64,000 nucleotides of DNA from Sedimenticola sp. (lineage in GTDB: Bacteria > Pseudomonadota > Gammaproteobacteria > Chromatiales > Chromatiaceae): assembly GCA_027068915.1 (NCBI GenBank), contig JAMOLT010000048.1:62001-126000 (forward strand), given 5' to 3'. Every line of letters starts with the position of its first letter. Position 1 is the stretch's first letter. The position numbers were made by a program, and so were the translations under genes. Positions 46,478 through 55,528 of the stretch are shown piece by piece. The notes under the pieces were generated by a model, which searched no databases, had not been told where the DNA came from, and saw nothing but the letters and a program-made list of their open reading frames with translations.

Positions 46478-47956
46478 TCAATTAGTTTTATTTATGACAA
46501 ACGTATCACCGAATCTGTCATGATCAACATGATGAGCATAAAACCTTTGTTTTGGCCCCCAATGCAATATTCCAGATTTTTCATCAAAAACAGGAATTGG
46601 AGAAGGTTGTAGCATGATTACATAGTCACCTGGTGTAAAATATTTAGATAGCCAACGAGATGAAGAATACTTTCCAAAATTGTACACATTGTGGGGACTC
46701 AAGTAATACATCAACCTTACACGCCAGAAACTTCTGTGTGATTCACTAAACACGAAAATACGCACTGGTTTTTCTGGAAGAACTTTTTCGCGGAGCCTTT
46801 TTGCATAGATGTAGATTGCAGCATCCTCCGCCGCCAAATGCTGCTCATGGTGACTCTTCCCCGCAAATAGATATTTGGTATCCGCCAACTGCCGCCACAA
46901 ATTCACCTGCCATTTTCCGTCCAGTGCAAACCAGGCGATCATGAACATGGTGACGATGGTTTTGAAGTCCCAGATCTGGCGGGTTATCGAGAGGCGGGTA
47001 TTTTGGGGTTTTTTGTTGGTTGAGGGTTGTGGATTCCGGCCTGCGCCGGAATGACGGGAATCAGGTGCCTGTAGGTCTGAATTCCGGCCTTTGCTGGAGT
47101 GGAGGGAGTTGGGTTTTGGAGCAATTGGGTGCTGGCCTTCACCAGGAGCATCGCCATTAACTTCAGCATGTCTGACCGGGCGGCGGACATCTTCCATTTC
47201 TAATTCAAATCGTACCTTTGGCGTTCTATAGAAGAACAGCCACAGGCTATAGAGCGCCATCGCCAATCCACACCAAGCAGCAGCTACCACTACGGGCGAT
47301 ATCAGCGCATTCTCGGGCATGCCTTTGATGGCGTTGATGGATTTCTGGCTCCAGCCTTCAAATGCATTCCACTCTGTCCACACCAATAGCAGCAGTGATT
47401 TCACTGTCAAAGGGCTGAAGGTAATTTGTTCAATGGTAATCGGCTGATCACGCAAGTCACCAGAAACACTGACGCCCAATTCCGTAACCGCACCTTTCCA
47501 TTCTGGCTCATTGCCCATGTTGTAAGCAGAAAGGTAATCCCCATTCCAATGCAGTTTTGCGAACAGGGTTTTATGATTGTGGGTAACTGTCCGCCAGTAG
47601 AGTACAACTGTGGCACCTGGGGTGCGACCGGTTACTTTGTACTCCACGACGGGATATTGGGAAGCATTGAATTTGGCTCTTTTTGAAGAGATAACGGCGG
47701 ATTTCGCTTCATCCAGCTCCAGTAACCTGAGCTTGCCACCTTCATGATCACCTTTGCCGATGGCAATATAGAAGTCCTTTCCGGTCAGCGTGATGGGCTT
47801 TATCTTCGTCCCTGCTGCCAGCTGCGGATAATGCCATGCGAGGAATCCCACTACCAGGATCACGCTGCTGATGAGCATAAAAACTATGGCGGCAAACAGT
47901 GCGCGCAGAAAACCTCTATTGCTGGAATCTGGTTTTGCTTTATTGATAACGGACAT
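46478..47956 (-). CDS. Membrane protein of unknown function with repeat-derived insertion
   Basis: 492 residues. Membrane helices at about 20-45, 215-245 and 335-350; a periplasmic beta-rich region between the first two (VVEYKVTGRTPGATVVLYWR); a C-terminal soluble domain (about 370-490, RIFVFSESHRSFWRVRLMYY, PGDYVIMLQPSPIPVF). The stretch of residues 284-310 (SSKGRNSDLQ, SRHSGAGRNPQP) is the translation of the dispersed palindromic repeat (47031-47103), so the gene carries an in-frame insertion in a loop. I do not recognise the family; the neighbouring glycan genes suggest a polysaccharide role. Confidence 0.65.
   Translation of the reverse strand: MSVINKAKPDSSNRGFLRALFAAIVFMLISSVILVVGFLAWHYPQLAAGTKIKPITLTGKDFYIAIGKGDHEGGKLRLLELDEAKSAVISSKRAKFNASQYPVVEYKVTGRTPGATVVLYWRTVTHNHKTLFAKLHWNGDYLSAYNMGNEPEWKGAVTELGVSVSGDLRDQPITIEQITFSPLTVKSLLLLVWTEWNAFEGWSQKSINAIKGMPENALISPVVVAAAWCGLAMALYSLWLFFYRTPKVRFELEMEDVRRPVRHAEVNGDAPGEGQHPIAPKPNSLHSSKGRNSDLQAPDSRHSGAGRNPQPSTNKKPQNTRLSITRQIWDFKTIVTMFMIAWFALDGKWQVNLWRQLADTKYLFAGKSHHEQHLAAEDAAIYIYAKRLREKVLPEKPVRIFVFSESHRSFWRVRLMYYLSPHNVYNFGKYSSSRWLSKYFTPGDYVIMLQPSPIPVFDEKSGILHWGPKQRFYAHHVDHDRFGDTFVINKTN
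47031..47103. repeat. Dispersed palindromic repeat, copy 4, inside a coding sequence
   Basis: GGATTCCGGCCTGCGCCGGAATGAC followed by GAATTCCGGCCTTTGCTGGAGTGGAGG in the same orientation. It lies within the reading frame 46478-47956 and keeps it open. Confidence 0.8.
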
Positions 47957-48727
47957 TCAGGGCTTTACTGATTTAAGAGGCTTTTTCTGTTCAACTGGTT
48001 TCGGCCCGCGGCAAAATGAGGAAAGCATTGAAATAGCGTCCATGTAGTGAGTGTTAGTAAAACATACCCAGAGCTTTACTTCCTTGTCTTTATTATAGCG
48101 CCATACGCTTGAAGCGGCAGGCTTTACTCACAAGCTTTGAAAACTGGTTTGATTCCAGCAATATCAATACATTGGATATCCAGACAAGAGGAACGATGAT
48201 CTTTCCCTTTCAGTGGTTCGCCATTAAACCATCTTAAAGAAATGACCTGAAGTTATGCGATAAGCTTGCGAATTGCACCAACGCAGTCCAGTGTGTGTTT
48301 CACTACATTCTATAGTGAGGTACATTATGGTGCCGAGTTGATTTCGATGCCATGCATTGACCGTTACGATTATTGCGACCCTTGCAAATCAGGACTTGCA
48401 ATCCGTTTGCAGCCAATTCCATTTGCCCATGATCCCGCAGCAGTTAAAGACAGCGCTTCTACAAATAATTCGATTTTCGTCATACCCGCGCTGGCCGGAA
48501 TGACAATTTATAGAGGCGCCCTCAATTCATACTTTTATCACGGGACCAGGAATAGCAAACACACCTGAATCAACGCCCTCAGATATTTCCTACATTATAC
48601 TCAGACAATTGCCATATCTAAAAAGACCGACGATCGGCAGAATAAACCCATCGCTGAAGACCAACGCTCAGGAAGAGCAGACAGACAAGGAAGTTTGTCG
48701 AAAAGGGGTTTCAAAGACTTCAAGCGT
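47957..48727. other. Non-coding region with a repeat half-copy
   Basis: About 770 bases with no convincing gene on either strand; the 100-codon frame at 48266-48568 has no recognisable sequence and ends in repeat DNA. A half-copy of the palindromic repeat, GTCATACCCGCGCTGGCCGGAATGAC, lies at 48479-48505. Confidence 0.6.
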
Positions 48728-48766
48728 AAAAAAGCCCCGATTACCTGGAAGTGGTCGGGGCTTTTT
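48728..48766. terminator. Bidirectional Rho-independent terminator
   Basis: AAAAAAGCCCCGA and TCGGGGCTTTTT form an 11-base stem with flanking A and T runs, so it can work on either strand. On the minus strand it lies downstream of the YkgJ-type gene and the palindrome; on the plus strand there is no clear gene upstream. Confidence 0.75.
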
Positions 48767-48794
48767 GCCATATTGGTGATCTGTTGCCACACTT

Positions 48795-48959
48795 GTCGCC
48801 CCGGCACACGACTCCAGGGATGGAGGAGGTACGAGCCCATGGATGGGCGAAGCCAGAATCGAGGCCGGGACTCATTTCGCACAATGGATTCCGGCCTCGA
48901 TTCTGGCTTCCTGCTTCATTCTACCTCCTCCATCCCTGGAGTCGTGCGCCGGAATGACG
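48795..48959. repeat. Long composite palindrome, dispersed repeat copy 5
   Basis: Outer arms 48807-48831 and 48922-48946 (CACGACTCCAGGGATGGAGG and 5 more bases) are a perfect 25-base inverted match. Inner arms 48849-48868 and 48891-48910 (GAAGCCAGAATCGAGGCCGG) are a perfect 20-base inverted match. The ends are repeat cores GTCGCCCCGGCACACG and CGTGCGCCGGAATGAC. Total 165 bases, just downstream of the YkgJ-type gene. Confidence 0.85.
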
Positions 48960-48972
48960 TCAGTTAAGGGAT

Positions 48973-49866
48973 TCAGCTTTCCTCGCGCATCTGTTCTTCC
49001 ACTTTCTTGTTGCGCGCCTCGATCTCAGCCTGGGTGCGCGCCTCCCAGATCTCCCGTCGCTCTTCCACGCGTTTTTCCCAAGCCCCAGGTTTTTCAGGGA
49101 TGATTTTTTCGCCGAACAGAGCCTGGCGCATGAGTTTGTAGCCAAACTGCAGCAAAGCCACATCATCTTTTTTGATCTGCTCGTAGGTTTCTTCGGGAAT
49201 ATCATAGCTGGCGCGGAACTTGTCGCTCAACACGAAACGACGGAACATATCGGTATTGTAGGACGCCATGAAAAACAGTTGCAGACTCATCTCACTGGGT
49301 TTGCCCACGCCGGGGCCTGCAGATTTTTTCTTTAAAATCAGTTCGTACCATTCCTGATTGTAGAAATCGAACTCGTCACAGCCCTGCTCTTTCCGATATT
49401 CTTCTACGGTAATTTCCCGATCTTCCTCATGGCCCTTGCAGTGCTCTTCCACCACCAGGGAATACTGGGTTCTGGGCTCGCTGGAATCCTTTTCCCGAAT
49501 ATTCAGCACCGCCAGGGGATAGTAGCGACAAACCGTGGGACGGTTTTCGTATATGGTACAACCGTTTTCGGGGTCAAGAAACAGGCAGGCGCCCGTTTCA
49601 TCGGTTTTCATCTTGAGGCCAGGCACCTGATCCTGATCCATGGGATAGGGCACGGTATGGGCATTGAGAAATTCTTCGGATGTCATGCCCAGGTGTTTTT
49701 TCAGACGCAGCACATCGTAGGGCACCAGCGTAATATCCGATTTCTTGCAGCAGGCGTTGAAGCAGGAAATGCCCTTGTGACAATTGAATTTCAGCCTGCT
49801 GTCGAGGCTCAACACCGCCGGCAGGGTCGGGCTCTTGAAGGGGATATCGAATTTTTCATCACTCAT
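48973..49866 (-). CDS. YkgJ-type cysteine-cluster protein
   Basis: 297 residues. The zinc/iron-chelating YkgJ domain has FNCHKGISCFNACCKKS near residue 30 and CLFLDPENGCTIYENRPTVC near 95, giving the C-x5-C-x3-CC and C-x8-C-x9-C pattern. The domain is thought to bind an Fe-S or zinc centre; it is larger than the bare domain, with a charged C-terminal tail ending in a coiled-coil run rich in Glu and Arg. It lies downstream of aprA on the same strand, separated by the apr terminator, so it may have its own promoter. Confidence 0.85.
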   Translation of the reverse strand: MSDEKFDIPFKSPTLPAVLSLDSRLKFNCHKGISCFNACCKKSDITLVPYDVLRLKKHLGMTSEEFLNAHTVPYPMDQDQVPGLKMKTDETGACLFLDPENGCTIYENRPTVCRYYPLAVLNIREKDSSEPRTQYSLVVEEHCKGHEEDREITVEEYRKEQGCDEFDFYNQEWYELILKKKSAGPGVGKPSEMSLQLFFMASYNTDMFRRFVLSDKFRASYDIPEETYEQIKKDDVALLQFGYKLMRQALFGEKIIPEKPGAWEKRVEERREIWEARTQAEIEARNKKVEEQMREES

Positions 49867-50000
49867 TTCGGGATAACCTCAGCGCAATCGATGCACCTGT
49901 TGTTCATGAAACCATCAAATGAATATCGACAAATAGTAAGACATTACTCATTCAATATTCAATTGTGGGCTTGAAGGTTTATGCAGACTCTTCCTGCTGA

Positions 50001-50036
50001 GAAAATAAAATCCGGACGCCTCGCGGCGCCCGGATT
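50001..50036 (-). terminator. Rho-independent terminator of aprBA
   Basis: On the minus strand, AATCCGGGCGCCGCGAGGCG continues to TCCGGATTTTATTTTC: a stem of about 12 bases with one wobble, a 3-base loop and a T-rich tail, about 27 bases after the aprA stop at 50063. Confidence 0.85.
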
Positions 50037-50062
50037 CCCGTCTTCAGACCGTCAAGTAAGAC

Positions 50063-52060
50063 TTACTTGAACAGCTTGGACTTGTCCACCAAGTCTTTGT
50101 GGGCGCGCTTGAAGCAGGTCCACTTCTTGGTTTCCTTGTCGTAAACAGAGTTTACGAAGCACTTCCAGTTTTCTTCATCAACGAAGTTCTTGTCCATGCG
50201 GTAGTAGAAACCGGGGTAGCGGCTCTCTTCACGGAACTGGATGTGTTTCATATGCGCTTCCGCTGTGAGGATGCGATGGTAGTTTTCCCATGCACGCAGG
50301 AGCTCATGGAGATCCTTGGCGCGCATCTTCAGGGAGTCTTCCTTCAGCATTTCCAGCTTCTGCTCCGCCAGGTCGAGCATGTGCTCGTTGGTGGTGTAGT
50401 AGGTGGCGACACCGGCTACATACTCGTCCATGATCTTCTGCAGACGGAACTGCAGCATGCGGGGAGTGATGTAGTTGGGGTTGACATCGATGGCGGTGGT
50501 GTAGTCCTTGTGCTCGAGGAAGTTGCGCACGGGACGATAGATCTCTTCCACCAGCTCATCGACAGAGGTGTCCAGCTCGGGAACCCAGTCCTTGTTGTCC
50601 ATGACGAACTTGACCATGGACTTGGCACACATACGACCTTCGGCATGAGAGCCGGAGGAGAATTTGTGGCCGGAAGCACCAACACCGTCACCAGCAGTAA
50701 ACAGGCCTTGTACCGTGGTCATGCTACGGTAGCCCCAGTTCCAGCCAGAAGGCAGATGCTCAGGAATGCCCTCGCCCAGCGCTTCTTCAGTTGGCGCGCC
50801 AACATCATCAGGACCGGAAACCCAGATGCCGCAGCAACCGGAGTGGGAGCCCAGCAGGTACGGCTCGGTAGGCATCAATTCGGAGTTCTTCTTCTCCGGC
50901 TCGATGTTCTCGCCCGCCCAGATACCACATTGACCGATACACATGTCGAGGAAGTCTTCCCAGGCTTCTGCTTCCAGATGCTTGACTTCGCGGGGAGAGA
51001 GGGTCTCGCGCAGGTTTGCCAGCGCAGTAACGGTATCCATCCAGATCGGGCCGCGACCTTCCTTCATCTCCTTGAGCATCAGGTGGTTACGCAGGCAGGA
51101 TGCGGGTACGGCCGCATGGCCATAGGGAGGGTAGTCGTCCAGCATTTCCTTGTTGCGCACCATATACACTTCGCCAACGCCATTGGTAGCCTGTGACTTG
51201 AACAACAGGAACCAGGCACCCACAGGGCCGTAACCGTCTTTGAAACGGGTAGGCACGAAGCGGTTTTCCATCAGGGTCAGCTCGGCACCAGCCTCGGCAG
51301 CCATGGAGTAGGTGGAACCGGCGTTCCATACAGGATACCAGGCACGGCCCTGGCCTTCACCAACAGAGCGGGGGCGGAAGATATTTACGCAGCCACCAGC
51401 TACCAGCAGGCAGGCCTTGAACTTGTAAACAACAACCTTGTCGTCGCGGGTGGAGAAACCGACAGCACCGGCGATGCGGTTTTTGTCTTTCTTGTCGTTG
51501 ACCAGCTTGACGATGAAGATACGCTCCTGGATGTTGTCCACGCCCAGTGCTTTCTTCGCAGCTTCCGCCACGATCCACTTGTAGGACTCACCGTTGATCA
51601 TGATCTGCCACTTGCCGGAACGCACGGGAGTACCGCCGTCTTTCAGGGAAGTCATGCCTTTGGCGCCGTCGAAACGCTCACCGTTCTCGTCTTTCTTCCA
51701 AATGGGCAGACCCCACTCTTCAAACAGATGAACAGATTCGTCAACGGAACGGCCCAGATCGTAGGCCAGGTCATCACGGGTGATGCCCATGAGGTCATTG
51801 GATACCATGCGGGTATAATCCGCGGGATCCTGCTCGGGGCCAATGTAGGTGTTGATTGCAGACAGACCCTGGGCAACGGCGCCGGAACGATCCATGGCGG
51901 CCTTGTCTACCAGTTTCACGGAGATATCGACGCCTTCCTTCTTGGCAGCCTCGATCCAGGGGCCAATTTCATAAGCGGTACCGCAAGCAGCCATACCACC
52001 GCCGATGATGAGGATATCCACCTCTTCTTCGACTACATCGGGATTACCGAATTCAGCCAT
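50063..52060 (-). CDS. aprA: Adenylylsulfate (APS) reductase alpha subunit AprA
   Basis: FAD subunit of dissimilatory APS reductase, interconverting APS and sulfite plus AMP; in sulfur oxidisers it runs towards APS. 665 residues, normal length. FAD-binding DILIIGGGMAACGTAYEIG at the start, DKAAMDRSGAVAQGL, GRAWYPVWNAGSTYSMAAEA, GDGVGASGHKFSSGSHAEGR, and the C-terminal RESRYPGFYYRMD segment. Ribosome site GAGG before the ATG at 52060. Encoded 53 bases after aprB. It needs a quinone-linked membrane partner (AprM or Qmo), which is not next to it. Confidence 0.98.
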   Translation of the reverse strand: MAEFGNPDVVEEEVDILIIGGGMAACGTAYEIGPWIEAAKKEGVDISVKLVDKAAMDRSGAVAQGLSAINTYIGPEQDPADYTRMVSNDLMGITRDDLAYDLGRSVDESVHLFEEWGLPIWKKDENGERFDGAKGMTSLKDGGTPVRSGKWQIMINGESYKWIVAEAAKKALGVDNIQERIFIVKLVNDKKDKNRIAGAVGFSTRDDKVVVYKFKACLLVAGGCVNIFRPRSVGEGQGRAWYPVWNAGSTYSMAAEAGAELTLMENRFVPTRFKDGYGPVGAWFLLFKSQATNGVGEVYMVRNKEMLDDYPPYGHAAVPASCLRNHLMLKEMKEGRGPIWMDTVTALANLRETLSPREVKHLEAEAWEDFLDMCIGQCGIWAGENIEPEKKNSELMPTEPYLLGSHSGCCGIWVSGPDDVGAPTEEALGEGIPEHLPSGWNWGYRSMTTVQGLFTAGDGVGASGHKFSSGSHAEGRMCAKSMVKFVMDNKDWVPELDTSVDELVEEIYRPVRNFLEHKDYTTAIDVNPNYITPRMLQFRLQKIMDEYVAGVATYYTTNEHMLDLAEQKLEMLKEDSLKMRAKDLHELLRAWENYHRILTAEAHMKHIQFREESRYPGFYYRMDKNFVDEENWKCFVNSVYDKETKKWTCFKRAHKDLVDKSKLFK

Positions 52061-52113
52061 TTTATTTACCTCTATCTTTTCAAAGATTAAATTCTAATGA
52101 TCAGAACTATGGA

Positions 52114-52587
52114 TTACTTGCAGATCAGCTCGCTGGGATCGCCAGCACGGAAGCCGTTTTGCTCGTTGTGGTTGAAGAAGGTGGAATCGCCAATCTTGGC
52201 AATATCAGCTTCTGGCTTGTTGCCATACGGATCAATAGAACCTTCCGGAGTGGTACGGATGGGAAACTTGAAGCGCTTCAGGGTGCCATTGCGGAACTTG
52301 ATGGTCCACATAATGGAATCCGTACCGCGCAGAGGCTGCACAGAAGCACCCAGAGGCACGATATCGGCGTAGGGACGCGCTTCGATAGCGTTTTGCGGGC
52401 AGATCTTGATGCAGGAATAGCATTCCCAGCACTGATCAGGCTCCTGGTTGAAGGCCTTCATCGCATGTCCGGTTTCAGAACCGTCCATATCGAGTTTCAT
52501 GAGGTCATGCGGGCAGATGTACATGCAAGCGGTCTTGTCCTGACCCTTGCAGCCATCGCACTTATCGGTACGCACAAATGTAGGCAT
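52114..52587 (-). CDS. aprB: Adenylylsulfate reductase beta subunit AprB
   Basis: 157 residues. Two [4Fe-4S] ferredoxin motifs: CDGCKGQDKTACMYICPHD and CWECYSCIKICPQNA, which move electrons to the AprA flavin. The C-terminal tail wraps AprA in known structures (RNGTLKRFKFPIRTTPEGS). AAGGAG precedes the ATG. First gene of the aprBA operon. Confidence 0.98.
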   Translation of the reverse strand: MPTFVRTDKCDGCKGQDKTACMYICPHDLMKLDMDGSETGHAMKAFNQEPDQCWECYSCIKICPQNAIEARPYADIVPLGASVQPLRGTDSIMWTIKFRNGTLKRFKFPIRTTPEGSIDPYGNKPEADIAKIGDSTFFNHNEQNGFRAGDPSELICK

Positions 52588-52942
52588 CGATAGTTCTCCT
52601 TAAAGTTTACACTGCAGTGAATATTCACCGCCGAAGCGGTCTTCTTTTCAATCGGATCAAGCAAACCCCTAGGCCTTGCCCGCTCCAAAAAATCTCTCGT
52701 TACCCTCTTGCGGAAGCACTCGATGGCAGCAAATATACCACAGCACAAAGTCATCCAGGGCAATACAGGGACGGTAAAAATAGTTTCTTGACGGCAAAAA
52801 CGCCAAACAATTTTACCGCTAGCAGGCATAAACAGGCTTTATCTGTAATACTGATAGACTTTGTAAATCAAGCTATTAGATTCAATAACAGGCATACTTA
52901 CCCCCTCATGCATCCAGCCGGAACTGACCCACATCAACTCCC
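52588..52942. other. Divergent promoter region between aprB and the thioredoxin-HEAT gene
   Basis: 355 bases that must contain the aprBA promoter (minus) and probably that of the 52943 gene (plus). AT-rich stretches occur at about 52740-52900. I could not assign specific boxes or an operator. Confidence 0.5.
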
Positions 52943-53584
52943 ATGAACAAGCCAGCAGACACATTATTACTCATCGCTCCCGGCTGCCCCCACTGCCAGT
53001 CGGTTCTCCACAGCCTTTCGGAGCTGGTGAAAAACGGGAACATCGGCCGCCTGGAAGCAGTCAACATCGCCGTCCATCCTGAAGCCGCCCAAGAGGTCAA
53101 CACCCGTACCGTGCCATGGATGCGCATCGGGAACTATGAACTAAGTGGCAATTATTCGCCTGGCGAACTGAAGGACTGGGCAGAAAAGGCAGCCTCCGGC
53201 GCTGCATCTACCGACTATATTCGCGAGCTGCTGGAACAGCAGAAACTTAATCTGGCCATACGCCATTTGCAAGATCACCCGGAACAACTATCGCAGGTAC
53301 TGAAACTCATGCTCGAAGAAAACGCCTCACTCAGCGTAAAATTTGGCATCGGCGCGATCTTTGAAGAACTTGCAGGCTCCGAAGAGCTGAAAGACCTCGC
53401 ACCGGAACTGGGCGCACTGACCCTTGACAAAAAAGCCAACATTCGCGCAGATGCCGCCTATTACCTGGGACTGAGCCACTCACCCCTGGCCAGGGAGTGG
53501 CTCACCCCCCTGCTGCAGGATCCGCAACAAGATGTCCGCGAAATCGCAGCTGAATCACTGGATATGCTGGAGACCCAAACATGA
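52943..53584 (+). CDS. Thioredoxin-fold protein fused to HEAT-like repeats
   Basis: 213 residues. Residues 1-75 are thioredoxin/glutaredoxin-like with the active site LLIAPGCPHCQSVLHSL (CxxC) and the cis-Pro loop NTRTVPWMRIG. Residues 95-210 are helical repeats (RADAAYYLGLSHSPLAREWL, PQQDVREIAAESLDML) of HEAT type. No signal peptide. It diverges from aprBA and overlaps the DUF423 gene by 4 bases. A redox role linked to sulfur metabolism is suggested by position only. Confidence 0.75.
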   Translation: MNKPADTLLLIAPGCPHCQSVLHSLSELVKNGNIGRLEAVNIAVHPEAAQEVNTRTVPWMRIGNYELSGNYSPGELKDWAEKAASGAASTDYIRELLEQQKLNLAIRHLQDHPEQLSQVLKLMLEENASLSVKFGIGAIFEELAGSEELKDLAPELGALTLDKKANIRADAAYYLGLSHSPLAREWLTPLLQDPQQDVREIAAESLDMLETQT

Positions 53585-53967
53585 ACAGCGCCCGAAACTA
53601 CCTGCTCATCGGCGCCCTGGCGGGCTTTCTTGCCGTTGCCCTGGGGGCCTTTGGCGCCCACGGCCTGAAAAACATGATCTCACCGGCCATGCTGGACATA
53701 TTCAACAAGGGTGTGCATTACCAAAGCACCCACGCACTGGCCTTGCTGGCTACCGGGCTACTGCTGCGGGAACAGCCCATCCCCAGCCTGCGTTGGGCGG
53801 GGCGCTTTTTTACCCTTGGCATCCTCCTGTTTTGCGGCAGCCTGTATTTGCTGGCGACCACAACCAACCGCTCCCTGGGCATGATCACCCCCTTGGGCGG
53901 CCTGTCTTTTCTCGCAGGATGGGCACTCCTCGCCATCGGCAGCTGGAGTGCGGGAAAAACCCCATGA
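53581..53967 (+). CDS. DUF423 family membrane protein (YgdD-like)
   Basis: 128 residues with four membrane helices; the signature AVALGAFGAHGLK is near residue 20 and FNKGVHYQSTHALALLA follows. Function unknown, widely conserved. Overlaps both neighbours by 4 bases (ATGA), so it is translated with them. Confidence 0.92.
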   Translation: MNSARNYLLIGALAGFLAVALGAFGAHGLKNMISPAMLDIFNKGVHYQSTHALALLATGLLLREQPIPSLRWAGRFFTLGILLFCGSLYLLATTTNRSLGMITPLGGLSFLAGWALLAIGSWSAGKTP

Positions 53968-55313
53968 CACACCGGCTGTTGATCGTGGAAGACGACAGCT
54001 CCCTGAGCCAGATGCTCACCCTGCATTTTGAAGATCAGGGCATGGAAGTGCAGGTTGCACACAGTTGCAACAGCGCCCTTGTGCAGGCAGAAAATTTCCA
54101 CCCTGACCTGATCCTGCTGGATCAACAATTGCCCGACGGCCTGGGGAACGAGCTTATCACCGGGCTGCTGGCGCACAGCCCGTTATCGCGCATCATCATG
54201 ATGACCGGCGTGCACGACCTGGAACTTGCTATCCAGACCATCCAGAATGGCGCCGCCGACTTCATCCACAAGCCGGTGAAAACCAGCGTTTTACAGGCTG
54301 CAGTAGACAAGGCTCTTGCCTACTCTCCAGCAGTTGCAACAGAACAGGGGCAGACCACGCCACAGATTCGGGAACTGATCGGGCGCAGTGATGCAATGCT
54401 GGAAGTGAGCAAGCAAATCGCTCTCTCGGCGCAAAGCAATGCCACGGTGCTCATCACCGGCGAATCCGGCACGGGCAAGGAAATCGTGGCGCGCCTCATT
54501 CACCAATACAGCAAACGCAGCGGCGAGTTTGTCGCCATCAACTGTGCCGCCATCGTCGATACCCTGCTGGAAAGCGAACTGTTCGGCCATGAAAAAGGCG
54601 CTTTCACCGGCGCCACCAGCAGCAAGCCCGGACGGTTTCAGCAGGCCGAGGATGGCACCCTGTTTCTGGATGAAATTGGCGAACTGGCACAACAGCTGCA
54701 AGCCAAACTGCTGCGCGCACTGCAGGAGCAAATGGTGGAACCGGTGGGCGGCAATAGCGCCGTCCCGGTAAACACCCGCATCATCGCCGCCACGCACCGC
54801 GATCTGTTTCAGGCCGCAAGAGACGGCCTGTTCCGGGAAGATCTGGCCTACCGGCTGGATGTCATCCACATCCATCTGCCGCCACTACGGGAGCGCAGGG
54901 ATGACATTCCCCTGCTGGTGGAAGCCCTGCTGACGCGGGCAGCGCAAAAAATGGAGCGTCCGGCATCCCCCATTGCCCCCGAGGCGCTGGATCTTCTTCT
55001 GCGTCATGACTGGCCGGGCAATGTGCGCGAACTGGAAAACATCCTCACCCAGGCGCTGGTACAGGCCCGGGAAGGCATCATCAGCGCCGACCTGATCCGG
55101 TTTCATCCCTCCCGGAACAGCCGAACCCAGGATCCGATTACTCCAGACAACAATACCCTGCCCACCCTGGAGGAGGTAGAAGCGCAGCATATCCAGAAAG
55201 TGCTGTGGCACACCGGAGGACACAAGGGCAACAGTTGTCAGATACTGGGCATTTCCCGGCCTGCCCTGGATCGAAAGATCAAAAAATACCGGCTCCGGCT
55301 CGACGACAAATGA
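53964..55313 (+). CDS. NtrC-type sigma-54-dependent response regulator
   Basis: 449 residues from ATG 53964 (ATGA overlap); the frame extends upstream but only as a shadow of the two preceding genes. Receiver (LLIVEDDSSLSQML, phospho-Asp in LILLDQQLP, HKPVK), AAA+ domain (Walker A GESGTGKE, HEKGAFTGATSSKPG with the GAFTGA sigma-54 contact, TLFLDEIGEL) and a Fis-type helix-turn-helix (NSCQILGISRPALDRKIKKY). A partner kinase is not adjacent. Target genes unknown. Confidence 0.94.
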   Translation: MTHRLLIVEDDSSLSQMLTLHFEDQGMEVQVAHSCNSALVQAENFHPDLILLDQQLPDGLGNELITGLLAHSPLSRIIMMTGVHDLELAIQTIQNGAADFIHKPVKTSVLQAAVDKALAYSPAVATEQGQTTPQIRELIGRSDAMLEVSKQIALSAQSNATVLITGESGTGKEIVARLIHQYSKRSGEFVAINCAAIVDTLLESELFGHEKGAFTGATSSKPGRFQQAEDGTLFLDEIGELAQQLQAKLLRALQEQMVEPVGGNSAVPVNTRIIAATHRDLFQAARDGLFREDLAYRLDVIHIHLPPLRERRDDIPLLVEALLTRAAQKMERPASPIAPEALDLLLRHDWPGNVRELENILTQALVQAREGIISADLIRFHPSRNSRTQDPITPDNNTLPTLEEVEAQHIQKVLWHTGGHKGNSCQILGISRPALDRKIKKYRLRLDDK

Positions 55314-55393
55314 AATCCACTCCTGCAGGCCCGACGCCCTGAATGTACAAATATCTGGTTGCCGGGGCGATAAGCCCCAATACCCAAGATACC

Positions 55394-55463
55394 GTCATTC
55401 CGGCGCATGCCGGAATCCATAAGCTCTTGATATCTTTAGACGCTGGCCTGCGCCGGTGTGACG
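55394..55463. repeat. Dispersed palindromic repeat, copy 6
   Basis: GTCATTCCGGCGCATGCCGG, a spacer, then GGCCTGCGCCGGTGTGACG. It sits in the 440-base gap between the NtrC-type regulator and the sigma factor gene. Confidence 0.8.
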
Positions 55464-55528
55464 AAAATAGAAGTATTCGAGATGCCCTATACGTCATTGA
55501 AAATAACTGCACGTCCTTGTGCAGCGTA

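Noticed and set aside
48266-48568. 100-codon plus-strand frame
   Set aside because: No ribosome site or homology; its end is translated repeat DNA.
53532-53963. Upstream extension of the NtrC-type regulator
   Set aside because: The extra residues are an out-of-frame reading of the two preceding genes; the receiver domain begins right after ATG 53964.
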